This document shows positions 11,501 to 22,992 of a stretch of 64,000 bases of DNA, piece after piece. The position numbers and the translations under genes are program-made. The notes under the pieces were generated by a model. The model was not told the DNA's origin. It did not search any database and was given only the letters and a program-made list of their open reading frames with translations. Positions within the stretch are counted from its first letter, which is position 1. Each line of letters starts with the position of its first letter. This DNA comes from Emiliania huxleyi CCMP1516. Lineage: Eukaryota > Haptophyta > Isochrysidales > Noelaerhabdaceae. The stretch lies in the NCBI RefSeq assembly GCF_000372725.1, contig NW_005200784.1, positions 904,362 to 968,361 of the forward strand, written 5' to 3'.

Positions 11501-14500
11501 CGGCGGCGCGGCGGCCGATGTCTAGATCTGGCGACGACGGCCCGGGGAAGAACGGCGGTAGTGGCGGCGGACGTGGTGGCGGCGGCAAGGGCGGCGGCGA
11601 GGGCGGCGGAAATGGCGTGGGCGGCGGCGAGGGAGGCGTGCTCGGCGGCGGCGGCGGCGAGGGTGGCGGCGAGGGCGGCGGCGAGGGCGGCGGCGAGGGC
11701 GGCGGAAATGGCGTGGACCCCAGCACAATGTGGGCGCCAGGAGCGACGAAGATGTACGCTTCCCGGCCCTCGCTCACAGCCTTGTCAATCCATGAGCGGA
11801 GCTCATCTTCTGTCGCCGCGGACACTTCGTCAGGCTGCAGCGGCGGTAGCGGAGCGAGCGGTGGGCGCGAGGGCGGTGACGGCGGAGGTGGCGGACTAGG
11901 CGGAGGGGCGTAGACGCCACACAGCGTCGCGCTGTACAAGAACTCCATCGCGTTCACCATGTCCGCATCGCCGAGCCCGACATTCCATGTGACCACCTCG
12001 GCGACTGCGTAGTCGGAGTTTTCTGAGGGAGTGTATGCTCCACCATTGATGAACAAACCGCCTCCGGTAATTCCCCCGCCGACGTTTGTTGTCACGTCCT
12101 CAAAGTTAGCGATTTTTTTGCCCGCGTTTGTGCCGCACATCATAAGCCAGTTTGTTGCTGGGTTCGCGACGGAGTTTGTGGTTAGAGTTCGCCAGTTTTC
12201 GTAAAATGCGACACCAGTTGAGCCTGCATAGTGACCATGCAGCCAGTTGTTAGGCCCGCCATTCAAGATGCGCCCTTGCGTGGTGCCCGCGTAACGCGTG
12301 ACGGAGCAGATGGTGAAGACGGTTGGGACAACGTCCCCGAAGGCGATGCTGTCCGCCGTCGTACCTTGAAGGCTGCTGACGAACCCCTCCGCTCCGTTCT
12401 CGCCAGTCTCGCCAACGACTTGGAAGCCATTCCCGGTGAGGATCGCGTCCGGGCGATTCCCGGTGAGGATCGCGTCCGGGCGATTCCCGGACGCGTCCGC
12501 CCACGTCCCGCCGCCCGACCCCGACAGAACGGGTGGATTCCTCATCGTGAAGATGGCGTACGGCGTTCCCGGGAGCGTCGCGGATGACACGCTCTGGCAA
12601 CTCAGAGGCGAAGGCGGCGGAGGTGATGGAGAAGGGAAGGCCATCTTCAGCTCGAAGAGGCGTACGCCCACGTCAGGGTTGCTCTGCAAGTTCAAGCGCA
12701 CCTGGAGCTTGTACGGCCCCTGCGGCATGTCCGGCTCATGCGGCAGGGTGAACGAGATGCTGAACTCCTGCTCCACGTTGATGGCGCTAAACTCGCTCAT
12801 CAAGAGGGTCCTCGCAGTGAAGCCGGGGATCGCGAGGCCCCAGGAGCCACCAATGTCGTAGTCTGCTCCCAAGCTGACTGGCGAACTGCTGCTCACGCCC
12901 TTGCGAACGAGCACAACGGTGAGGGTGGCCGGCCCCGGCCGGACGCTCGGGTACGGCCCCCAAACATTGCCATTCAAGTACTGCTGGCCGCCGAGCTGGA
13001 AGTAAACCCCACCGGTCACCCACGGATATCGATCGGAGCCAAGGCCTGGGCACCAGACGTTCGGCTCGTCGCATGAAAGTGGCGGCGGCGGCGGCGGTGA
13101 CGGCGGCTGCGGTGAGGAGGGAGGCTTCGCAGCCCAGCACACCTACATGAGCGGAAGGGGGGGTAGGGGCTGGACACCAGGGCTTGGCGAGCGCGAGAGC
13201 TGAGGACGGGCAGTGTGTTGGGGGCGAGAGAATAAAAGGAGCGCCTTCCAGCCTGGCCCGGTGACTCGACCGGTGACCGACCCGTCAGAGACCCATGTCA
13301 TGGTCCCATCCGATGGCACGATCCCGGCCGGGCCCGAGGTGCCGCAGTAGTTCACGCCGTTGACGACGAGGTAGTCCCAGACGCAGTTCGCGCCGGACGG
13401 GCCCTCCACGTCAAAGGCGATCACCTCCAGCCCGACCGGCGGCAGGCCAGTGATGGTGCAGCCCTCATTGATCGGGTAGTCGCCCGGGAAGTTTGGCGAG
13501 GTGGCGCACACGCCGCCGTCGGTCATCAAGCACGGGCCGTCTCGCTCGGGAGATGGCGACGGATCCGGAGACGGCTCGGGAGATGGCGACGGATCCAGAG
13601 ACGGCGGTGGCGGCGGTGACGGTACAGAGGGCGGTCCGTAGCTCAAACGGCGAATGTCCGCGTTGGCGCAGAGATAAGGTTCCCGAGCGGCGCATAAGCT
13701 CACCCATTCCGTGGTCCCAGAGCGCACGCCACCCGAAATGACCACGCTGGCCTGCAAAATGCCGTCCACATGAGTAGACATCACACCACCGCGCAGCGAG
13801 ATTGCAACCGCGTACGCCTGGCCCTGGGTCATGGCCGACTGTTGATTAGCCGAGTTCCATACGGAGCGGCCACGAGTTTGCGTCGCACGGTAGCCCACAA
13901 ACATCCGCCGCTCGTTGCTGAAGAACAAGATCGCGGGAAACCGTGCGTACCCAGCGTTCTCGTCTCCAATTTGAAGAAAGCTGCTCCAGTCGGAAACAAC
14001 GCCGCGCGGCATAACCTCAAAGGTGAGGAGGAATTCGGAGAGGGTGGTAACGGAGAAGAGCCTCTGGCCGAGGAGCGGACTGACCCAAGTGTCGCCAGAG
14101 GCGTCGACGGGTGGAGGCGGCGGCGAGGTCGGTGGCAGCATTGGCGGCGACGATGGGGGCGACGGCGGCGATGGTGGCGACGGCGGCGTTGACGGTGAGG
14201 GCGGTGGCGATGGCGGTGGCATCACTGGAGGCGGGCTGGATGGCGGACTGGGCGGATGGGCGTAGACGCCACACAGCGTCGCGCTGTACAAGAACTCCAT
14301 CGCGTTCACCATGTCCGCATCGCCGAGCCCGACATTCCATGTGACCACCTCGGCGACTGCGTAGTCGGAGTTTTCTGAGGGAGTGTATGCTCCACCATTG
14401 ATGAACAAACCGCCTCCGGTAATTCCCCCGCCGACGTTTGTTGTCACGTCCTCAAAGTTAGCGATTTTTTTGCCCGCGTTTGTGCCGCACATCATAAGCC

Positions 14501-17500
14501 AGTTTGTTGCTGGGTTCGCGACGGAGTTTGTGGTTAGAGTTCGCCAGTTTTCGTAAAATGCGACACCAGTTGAGCCTGCATAGTGACCATGCAGCCAGTT
14601 GTTAGGCCCGCCATTCAAGATGCGCCCTTGCGTGGTGCCCGCGTAACGCGTGACGGAGCAGATGGTGAAGACGGTTGGGACAACGTCCCCGAAGGCGATG
14701 CTGTCCGCCGTCGTACCTTGAAGGCTGCTGACGAACCCCTCCGCTCCGTTCTCGCCAGTCTCGCCAACGACTTGGAAGCCATTCCCGGTGAGGATCGCGT
14801 CCGGGCGATTCCCGGACGCGTCCGCCCACGTCCCGCCGCCCGACCCCGACAGAACGGGTGGATTCCTCATCGTGAAGATGGCGTACGGCGTTCCCGGGAG
14901 CGTCGCGGATGACACGCTCTGGCAACTCGGAGGCGGAGGAGGTGGCGGAGGAGGCGACGAGAGGAGCAGGCCCGTCATGATGACGTCGCTCACCTCGGCG
15001 TCGGCGGGGCTCCACCACGGGTCCGAGAAGTAAACCTTGACGTCGTGTAAGACCTCTCGGTCGGCGCGCGCTTCGTGGCAGCGCGTGACGCCGTCCACGA
15101 GCAGAGTTGTCGAGTCGGGATGGGACACCACCTCAATCAAGTACGTTATGTTCTTTTCGAGCGTTGGCCGTTCGCTGCTCGAACAAACCTCATCGTTTCC
15201 GTTGCTCGGGTGCCCGTCCACGACAAAGAGCTTCCGGGTGTTCGCAAAGAACCAGATCGCAGGCGAGCGCTGTCCGTAGCCGCCCCCGATTTCGCCGCCG
15301 GTGGTGACATGCGCGATTGAGCCCCAGCCGGCTTGTGTCATGTTGGGTGTGATGGTGAAGCTGAGGCTGTAGGATGTCGACAGCGTCCCTCTCGCCAGCT
15401 CGTTGCTTCTGCTCAGCTTGAAGGTGCCGCTGGTCAAGGGCACTGCGGGCGCCCGTGGCGGGGGCGGGGAAGGAGGCGGAGGAGGCGACGAGAGGAGCAG
15501 GCCCAATGCCGGCGACATGGAGCCATCGAGCATGCGGCGCTGGACAATGTCCGATCCCGTGGCGTCGCCCACGAGATCCCGTGGCGTCGCCAAGGGCTCG
15601 ATGTCGGGCCAAGGGCTCGTTTTGCTGCAGGCCGCCGCCACGCCGTCAGCCGTGAGGCCGCCCACGTCGGCGCACGTGATGCCGAGGCAGTCGTAGGCGC
15701 TCTCGAAGGCGGCCTTGACCGCCGCAAAGTCGGGGAAGACGCCCTGGTCGTACAGGCCGAACTTCATCTCGTCGCTGATGGTCTTGGCAGCGGCGACGTT
15801 GCACTTGTGGACGAGGGGCAGCACGGCCGCCGTGAAGACCGCGCCCTCCGCCGCGTTCTTCTGCGTCCGACCGCTGTCTTCCGGCGCCATGCCGACCTTG
15901 TACGCGTGGCGGAGCGAGCCCTGCACGAGCGGCACCGTCATCTGCTTGATGATCCTGTCAACGATGGGGCGCACTTCGGAGCAGTTGCCGTCCATGAGGT
16001 ACTGCTCGCCCGCCATAAACTCCGCGAGCAGCTCCTTGTTGACGTTCGACAGCCCCGTCTGCCCCGACTCGCAGGTGCCAAAGTTGGCGCACCGCTTCTC
16101 CGCGAGCCGGTAGACCATCTCGCCAGCCGCGCTGCCACCCACGTTTGGGCCCTCGAGCGAGCCGCCGTAGAAGGCGACGCCCTTGTCCCACGCGTGCACC
16201 GCCTTGTACTGAGGGCTGTCCGGGGAGAGGGAGTCCGAGAACTCGTTGCAATTCAGACCGTCTGGGCAGTTCTCGCAGTCGTCGATCGCGTCCTCAAACT
16301 CGCGGATCACGTACATCCACACGTTCATGTACGCCGTCCCCTTCTTGACCGCCTCGATCCGCGCGGCGTCGCCGAGCGTGGCAAAGTCGTTCGGGCCGTG
16401 CCGCCCGCTGCTGAAAGCCATGTTGGCGCCGTCGAGGGCAGCGCTCACCCACTTGTCCGCGTAGTCAAAGTCGCCGTAGTAGTTGTAGAAGGCCGAGAAG
16501 GTCTTGTACGGGCAGCCGGCGCAGGCGTTGTACATCTTGCCCTCGGCGCCGGTGGAGAAGCCCTTCATGGTACGGAACCCGTTGGCCGACAGCGAGTTCC
16601 CGCCGAAGGCGTAGGAGTGATTCGCCAGTCCCCAGTTTGGAGTGCCGCCCTTGAGCGCATGTATCAGCGCCTGGTGCGAGGAGGGCGTCCGGGCTCGGTG
16701 ACGCTGACATATACAGGCCATGGCAGGTGCGGTGAAATCGGGGTCCGCGCCTGCTGGTCGAGGTCGAGGTTCGCGTGCTTGGTCACGTCCGAGCCGGGGG
16801 TGTAGCCCGCGATGTCGCTCGCGTTCTCGCCGATGTTTAATCGCGTTCTCGCCAATGCTACTGAGCTCGCCGGAAGCGCAGCGACGTCTGGCAGCGCGGT
16901 TGAGGATGCGACAAGTGCGGCGCCGCCGGTGACGGTGGCCAAACCGCCAGCGACGGTGGCCAAGCAGAGAAGGACGCCGAGCAGGCTGGACCAGCCGAAG
17001 CTCGGCTTTGAGTCGCGGGCCTTTGAGTTGCGGCGCCACATCACCGTGCCGATGGCGGCCAGGGCGGCGACCGCGGCGGCGACCTGCGGCGGACCCGCCG
17101 CGAGCCACGAGAAGGCGCTCGCGAAGAAGCCGGCAGGCGCCGCCGCGCCGGTGAGGCACGCAGTGGCGTCGGCGAGGCAGGTGGGCTGCGCCGCGCCGCA
17201 AGCCCCCTTTCCGCTCGCCGCGGTCGGCCAGGAGGCGCCGCAGGCGATGGCGAGGAGGATGAGCACGAGGGCGGGCATGAGAAGCGGCGAGCAGCTCACG
17301 AGCGAGGACGCCGCCGAGGCGACGGCGGGCGAGAAGGCCGAGGACGCTGCCGAGCCACAGGAGTCGGCGAGGAGTCGGCGCCGAGCCACAGGAGTCAGCG
17401 AGGAGTCGGCGCGGTCAACGGAGGCGCAGGCGCCCCGCCAGTCAGTCGCCACCACATCGGGCGGTGCCTCGATCTTGTATTCCTGGTTTGTGGCTCGAGA

Positions 17501-17638
17501 AGTGTTTGCCGGTCTGTCGATCGCCCGCCGCTCACCGCCGGCGTGGGGAAGAGAGAGGTGGACGAAAGCTGTCGGACTGGAGATGCTCGACCGGCGTGCG
17601 GCAGAAGCGGAGACTAGGATGACGAGCGTGACGCTCAT
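5563..17638 (-). CDS. Giant surface receptor: Fea1-like, LamG-like, CUB, beta-helix, GCC2/GCC3, multi-pass TM, TIR
   Basis: I join four reading frames into one gene of ~3,943 residues. Exon 1 is 17,638-16,751; GC-AG intron 16,750-16,671; exon 2 is 16,670-13,245; GC-AG intron 13,244-13,143; exon 3 runs from 13,142 to the stop at 5,563, with a 62-nt intron (10,143-10,082) or single-base frameshift. All phases close. Approximate domain order in residues: hydrophobic N-terminal segments 1-265; Fea1-like iron-assimilation domain 265-655 (EMVYRLAEKRCANFGTC); LamG-like 703-870, 877-1100, 1153-1306; CUB 1339-1438; LamG-like 1618-1850; Pro-rich linker; beta-helix repeats (GDGGGI pattern) 1990-2285; Cys-rich GCC2/GCC3 repeats 2310-3020; about eight membrane helices 3130-3520; TIR 3541-3711 (FHAFISHTWG, candidate catalytic Glu in RLEESV near 6,613-6,624); a second, weaker TIR-like domain 3735-3871. 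The CUB gene at 46,528 has the same CUB-to-Pro-rich junction (GGWLLCW), supporting the second intron. Ligand, and the link between Fea1 and TIR, are inference. A two-gene or pseudogene reading is the main alternative. Confidence 0.6.
11906..12603 (-). repeat. LamG-like domain duplication inside the giant gene, copy 1 (698 bp)
   Basis: This stretch matches 14,258-14,928 essentially base for base. The two differ in length by exactly 27 bases, explained by one in-frame tandem duplication here near 12,437-12,490 (the NRPDAILTG peptide occurs twice). The encoded peptide begins after a Pro-rich linker, contains FTMRNPPVLSGSGGGTWADA, and looks like a concanavalin/LamG-type sandwich domain. Confidence 0.9.
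14258..14928 (-). repeat. LamG-like domain duplication inside the giant gene, copy 2 (671 bp)
   Basis: This is the partner of 11,906-12,603, about 2.3 kb away in direct orientation and in the same reading frame. It has a single NRPDAILTG unit where copy 1 has two. Near-perfect nucleotide identity including synonymous sites points to very recent duplication or gene conversion. Confidence 0.9.
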
Positions 17639-18065
17639 TCGCAAAAGCTGAGCGGCTTTGGCTCTTGCTCTTGCTATGGAGGCGTCCTGGAAGGGCAACA
17701 AGGTAAAGCCAGCGCAAACAAGGTGGTAAAGCCAGCGCAAGGGGTAAACCAGGCGTGACATTCATGAACACGCAGGGCCTGAAAATAATTTTAACAATAA
17801 GGTATACTAGACGGGACTGCCCACTGATTGGCGGCCACAGGGTGGAAACATTGCGCGGCCGCCGCCGTCGGCAGCGCTGGCAGGCGCGATGAGCGACGTG
17901 CCACCTGACCCGAGACGGGTCGCAGACGTCGTACCGAGCGCGTCGAGACCGTGTCCTGATGTGATCTGCACGGGTGAGTCACGTCGGCGTCAAAGGAGCG
18001 ACGTGCGACCTGTCAGAGCTTGATCTCCGATCTCAGCGGCGTCGAGTCGCCTTCGGCGGCGACAC

Positions 18066-18202
18066 TTTTGTCCCTCCCCAGGACGCGCAGAGGCAGCTGC
18101 GACCCCGCCGAGTAGACGGAGGAACACCGCGCCACCTGCTGTGTGCCGCTATCTACTCGGCGGGGTCGCAGCTTCCTCTGGAAGGCACCGAGAGGGGGAC
18201 AA
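18066..18202. repeat. Foldback repeat with perfect 22-bp arms
   Basis: The 22-bp arm at 18,095-18,116 (begins AGCTGCGACC) is exactly complementary to 18,152-18,173, with a 35-base loop. A weaker complementarity continues outward to TTTTGTCCC at ~18,066 and GGGACAAAA at ~18,202. It lies between the giant gene and the polyglutamine gene. A small foldback element or a structured RNA are possible. The rest of 17,639-18,557 shows nothing I can identify. Confidence 0.55.
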
Positions 18203-18557
18203 AATGGCGCAAATGGTCAAAATGGTTTTGCGTTGTAACACGCGAGCTGTGCCACAGTGAAATGGAACTAGCCTATATGGTATATGAATTTGAATATGTG
18301 CGCGCAACACCGAACAAAATCAACGTGCAAATCGAATCGCACTTTGGAGCGGAGAAAACACCGCTCACAGCCACAGGCCGAGCCATTGTTGGACTTGGAG
18401 AGAGACGCAGACCGCTCACAAAGTCACATGCTCACAAACGTCAAACCGGAACGAGCGGAAGACCTCTAGACCACTGCGCCGGATGCAGGCCGGATGCCAG
18501 GAGATTACAGGGGTCTTGCGACGCCACACGCGGGCAAACCGCTCAGCAAATCTACGT

Positions 18558-20721
18558 CTATTTCCTCGTGACAGGCATCTGAAGCATCTCCTGCGCCTGC
18601 AGCCTCCGGCCGATGCACACCGGGGCCCGGCTACTCGGACTCCAGCCTTTTCCCAGCCGCAACTCGGCTGGCTGCTGGGCGGGTATTGAGGCGGCTGCGA
18701 AGAGGAGGAGCCGTTCGCGGCTGATGAGGTAGGTGATGGTGATCACGGCGATGCAAGGGAAGAGTTGCTGCCACATCACCTTGAGATAGTTTGGCGCGTC
18801 GAAGTAGGCGTTGCCAAACTGCAGCCACGCCTCGATGTACTCGGTCGACGGCGGCAGCGTCGCCGGCGCCTGTGGCAAAGCGCGACACGCTGAGGATGAG
18901 NNNNNNNNNNNNNNNNNNNNNNNNNNNNNNNNNNNNNNNNNNNNNNNNNNNNNNNNNNNNNNNNNNNNNNNNNNNNNNNNNNNNNNNNNNNNNNNNNNNN
19001 CTAATACGCGAGACGCTTGTGGCTGGCGCAGGCTACGCGACGAGGCAGTAACCCGTCATTACCAAGATCCGGTCGGTCCCACACGCGTACTCTATGACCA
19101 CCTCTCCATAGGCCCAGCCACACTTTGTACAGCAAACGCCCTCACCCGTCGAGTACGCGAGACCGTTCCCGGATTGCCGGGGGGGAGACATTGGTAGAGG
19201 CGGTCCCGACCACCTCGAGAGGGGGAGAGCCGTAAGTAAGGTTGGTCATAGCTCGTAGTGTTGCGAGTACATGTAGAGCCGTGGTGCCTCATAGAGTAAA
19301 CGGGGGGGGGGGGGGGGGGCTGGGAGGGAGGGCGCGAGAGGGGCGTGGCGTGGCGGGAGGGGGGCTTGGGGGTAGGAGCCGGCGAGGTGCCGTCGGTCGG
19401 TTGGGGGAGGGTCGGGGCGAGGGGCGTGGGTCGGGGCGAGGGGCTGGGTGGGCACATCGCGCAGCCGATGAAGGCGATGAGGACGAGGACGAGCCGGAAC
19501 CAGCTGATCGCCTCATGGAAGCGGGGCACCAGCATCAGCTCCGGGACGGCGAGCATGCAGTCGAAGCTCACCTGCGCGTCGCTCGTGTCCAGGTGGCAGC
19601 GCCGTGTCGAGCGATGGATGTTGACGGCGACGAGGGCGACGCCGACCGCGACGGTGAGAGAGTAGGCGCTCGAGGCAGAGAAGGAGATGCGGAGGTGGCG
19701 GAGGCGCGCCAAGACGGCGCGGTACCACTCGGGGCGCGAGAATGAGGCGAACACGCCGAGGCAGACGACGAAGAGGATGGAGAGCACCTCCTGCCAGCAG
19801 TGGGCGTAGTACTGCGGCTGCAGCAGGAAGAGCGGGCCGTACAGCTCGATCGAGTTTGTCACGCTGGCCACTATAGACATCGGCACTCCGACGGCGCAGA
19901 CGCGGATGAAGTTGCGCCGCGCCGCCTCCCGCGCGGCGCTGCCGTACGCCTCGCGCACGCCGCGGTCGTGGAAGGCGAGCCAGAGGGGATCGTACGCGTA
20001 GCTCCGCTCGGCGGCGGCGGGGTGCGCGCCGCCGAGCCGCGTGGTGAGCTCGTGCCGCTCGAGGGCGAGGCGGAGGAGCTGCGCGCCGGCGGGCGAGAGC
20101 GGCTTTGTCAAGTCGACGGACGTCACGTCCAGCAGCTCGCCGCGCTGCTCCGGCTCGGCGCGCTCGAGCTTGCCGCCCCGCCGGCCGAGGAGCCGGTCGT
20201 GCACGAGAGCGGGGCTGCCCTTGCCGCCGCCGCCCTCGCCGCCGCCGCCCTCGCCGCCGCTGCCCTCGCCGCCGCTCGAGGCGTCCGAGGCGGGCGCCGG
20301 CACCGGCGGGCCGGCGGCGCAAGGCGGAGGGGGCGCGGGCTGCGGCGGAGGGCTCGTGGCGGGCGGCGGCTCTGGCGGCGAAGTGGGGGGCGAGATGCCG
20401 GTGGCGAGCAGCATGCTCACAAACTCGTCTGCGGCGAGGGGGGTCACCTCGCCGCCCGCCGCCCCGTCACCGCCACGCGTGTCTGCCGAAGGGCCGGCGC
20501 CGCAAGCCGCCGCCTCGGCGAGGAAGTCGATGGTCCAGCGCTGCTCCGCACCGTCCGCCTCGCGCAAGCAGAACTCGTCGAGCGCGTCGAGCGCGTCGAG
20601 CGGGTCGATCCCGTGCACGCTCGGCACGGGCGAGCTGTGCACGCTCGACGTGGAAGGGTGGGAGGGGCTCGTGGAGGAGTTGGGCGCGGGCGCGACGCGA
20701 CGCGGCGGCGGCGGCGGCGGC

Positions 20722-20793
<72 letters not shown>

Positions 20794-21791
20794 AAGAGCT
20801 GCTGCTGCGTCGGCGTCTGCTGCATAAACTGCTGCTGCTGTTGCGCCGCCTGATGCAGAGCCTGCTGCTGTAGCAAGGCGTGTTGCTGCTGCTGCTGCTG
20901 CTGCTGCGGCTGCGGCTGCGGCTGCGGCTGCTGCGGCTGCTGCAGCTGCGGTGGCTGGGGCTGCGAGAGTGGTGCGGCCACTGCTCTCGGCACGGGCGGT
21001 GGCTGCCACTGCTGCGGCGGCGGGGGCTGCGAGTGTGGTGCGGTGATGGGCTGCAGCGTCTTGCCCACGCGGAAGGCGACCATGCTCCCCGGAGGGTGGG
21101 GGAGCGAGGCGAGGCCGGGGAGCTGCGCGCTCGTCACGTCGCGGAGGATGACGAGCTTCGGGCCCGCGGAGCCGGCGGTCTGGTTGACGACGCGGTGGGC
21201 GGGCCACTTGGACGTGCTGCTCGGCCCGTTCCACACCCCGCTCGCGTGCAGGTTCGCGGGCACCGTCTCGCCGACCGCCACCCGCACGCGCAACGAGGAG
21301 ATGAGGAGCCCCTTCTTCTGGCAGTTTGGGCAAAAGTGCTGCCGAAAGGCGGGCGACTTTGCCTCCACAAGCTCGCACTGGGTGGTACCGCCCGAGAGCG
21401 CCTGTCCCCAGCACACAGCGGGTGGCTTTCGCTTGCGCGGGTTGATCACGCTCAAAGCCTGCGCCGCGGGCGGCGCCGGTGGCGCCGGTGGCGCCGCCGG
21501 AGGTTCTGGCAGGTCCGGCAGGCCGAGGGCGAGAGCTATCTCCTCGATGCTGGTCGAAGTCGCGTGGGAGGGACGACGGCCGGCGCCCGCTGCGGAGAGC
21601 GGCGCGCCCATGTAGCCGGGGTGCACAGCGTACGCTGCTGTGGGGGCGGCTCCCGTCGTAGGGAGCGCAGTCCCGGCGTAGGCAGCAGTCGCGACGGGCG
21701 CCGGCCCGGCGTAGAAAGTGGGGTTCACCCCGACGCGCTGCAGCCGCGAGCGGCGATCCGCCTCCGCGTCGTCCCAGCTCCGAGGATGCAT
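18558..21791 (-). CDS. Polyglutamine, Cys-motif, multi-pass membrane protein (broken by assembly gap)
   Basis: The start is the ATG at 21,791 (MHPRSWDDAEADRR). The N-terminal ~330 residues include a Cys-containing block (CWGQALSGG, HFCPNC) and a long Gln/Pro region with an uninterrupted polyglutamine tract (CAG/CTG repeat at about 20,727-20,792). A Ser/Pro/Gly linker follows, then at least four hydrophobic segments between ~19,900 and 19,460 (IASVTNSIELYGPLFLLQPQ onward). Coding resemblance fades near 19,460, where an intron containing a poly-G run (about 19,300-19,319) and the N gap probably begins. A further membrane-type segment (EAWLQFGNAYFDAPNYLK) at 18,850-18,560 on the same strand is likely the last exon, stop at 18,558. 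No family is assigned. A membrane-tethered regulator is conceivable but speculative. Confidence 0.45.
18901..19000. other. Assembly gap (100 N)
   Basis: A fixed run of 100 N, so the true distance is unknown. It interrupts the polyglutamine membrane protein gene. Confidence 1.
20727..20792 (-). repeat. CAG/CTG trinucleotide tract encoding polyglutamine
   Basis: An uninterrupted (CTG)n on the plus strand, read as CAG codons on the minus strand, gives about 22 consecutive Gln. Shorter interrupted Gln runs follow on both sides (20,800-20,935). Such a pure tract is expected to be length-variable. Confidence 0.9.
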
Positions 21792-22142
21792 TCTTCGTAC
21801 GAGAGACCCACCCAGTGTTTTCTTTTTCTCCCCTTGAACACCGGAAACCAGAACAATGCCAGCCGCGTCGCGGCCGTCGACCGGCAAGCACACACCTCGA
21901 TTCGGATCAACACACTGTTGCCAAAGGGGTTGGCTCCTGGGTCCTGGCCCAGGAAGGAGGAGGGAGAAAGAAGCTTCCTACATGTCCAACAACGAGTGTT
22001 AGATTTGTTGTTTGGTATTGCTAAAAATCTCTCATGTCCATGTCCATGTCATGTCCATGTGCATGTAATCCCGACCGAGACCCACCGCACGGCATGACAT
22101 GAACGCGCGCACCGCACACATCATCCCGCGGCCTGGCGGTCG

Positions 22143-22625
22143 GCGGGATAAAGAAAGAAAGAAAAAGACAACCCAAGGGAGGGATGGGAGGACGGCACGC
22201 CGCAACCACACAGGGATTTTAAGGAGAGGTGTGTGGTGCGCTAGCCGTCGCCCACCCTAGGGAGTCTGCCTCTTCCTATCTCTCTTCGCAGTCTCTCGCC
22301 GCTTCTCGCTGCAACCTTCATGCCACCTCGCGGTCGTCCCACTCTCGTCGTTCTCTCCCTTGTCATTTCCTCCTCTGTCGCGTCGTTCCCTTCTGCCTCG
22401 TCCTGTGTGCTGTGACGCCGCCGCCTGCCGGTCCCTTGTTCTCGCGGCTTCTTTCGCCTTTCGGCGCAACTCCGTCCTCCTCGCGGCGTATCCTGGCCCC
22501 TCGAGTCTATCGAGCTCCCCTCGCGCAAGGACCACATTTCTGACTCCCACTCCGATCATTTGCCTACAGGTCATGTTGTTGCTCAGGTCCACTCTCTCTT
22601 CGCGAACACTCGTGCCTCTACGGTC
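22143..22625 (-). mobile_element. 5'-truncated copy of the 39-kb repeat family
   Basis: This carries the (GAAA)n tract, the CCAAGGGAGGGATGGGAG box, the CACACAGGGATTTTAAGGAG box and ~110 codons of the family ORF on the minus strand (DLSNNMTCRQMIGVGVRNVV against DLSNDMTGWQMIAVGVRRVV in the 39-kb copy). The frame is disrupted before its C-terminus. Similarity to the long copy stops near 22,625, so the copy lacks the ORF's 5' two thirds. 22,626-22,992 has a short GA tract (22,841-22,855) and nothing else recognised. Confidence 0.7.
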
Positions 22626-22992
22626 GGCGGGATTGCAACCAGTCTTCGCGTGCCGCCGCCTGGTCGGACGGACGGATGGAGTCCGGCCGCGGGTGACGAC
22701 GACCTGACGAACTAATCGAGTCAGGGAGTTCGCTCAGGATGGGTGGCAGCCTCGCTGCACGCTGGCTGAGTGAGTGTCTTGTCTTGTGGATCTGTGTGTG
22801 TCAATCCCTCCTGAGTCCTGTATGTACGACTCGCTCGGGGAGAGAGAGAGAGAGAAGGGGGGGAGGATAAATGTCAGTATGACCCGCGCGCACGCCCCGT
22901 CAGGTTAGGTTAGGTAGGAAGGTGAAGAACAGTCAGAAAAAATCAGCTACCCGTATCACGCGAGTTCGCGCCACGCCACCCTCGCGCCAAAA

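Noticed and set aside
13143-13145. Stop codon TAG as the true end of a separate CUB protein
   Set aside because: The TAG is the end of a GC-AG intron; splicing 13,143-13,244 restores the CUB-to-Pro-rich junction seen in the 46,528 gene. Kept as the alternative model.
20700-20900. Plus-strand poly-Leu/poly-Cys/poly-Ala reading frames
   Set aside because: Alternative readings of the CTG/CAG repeat that encodes polyglutamine on the minus strand.
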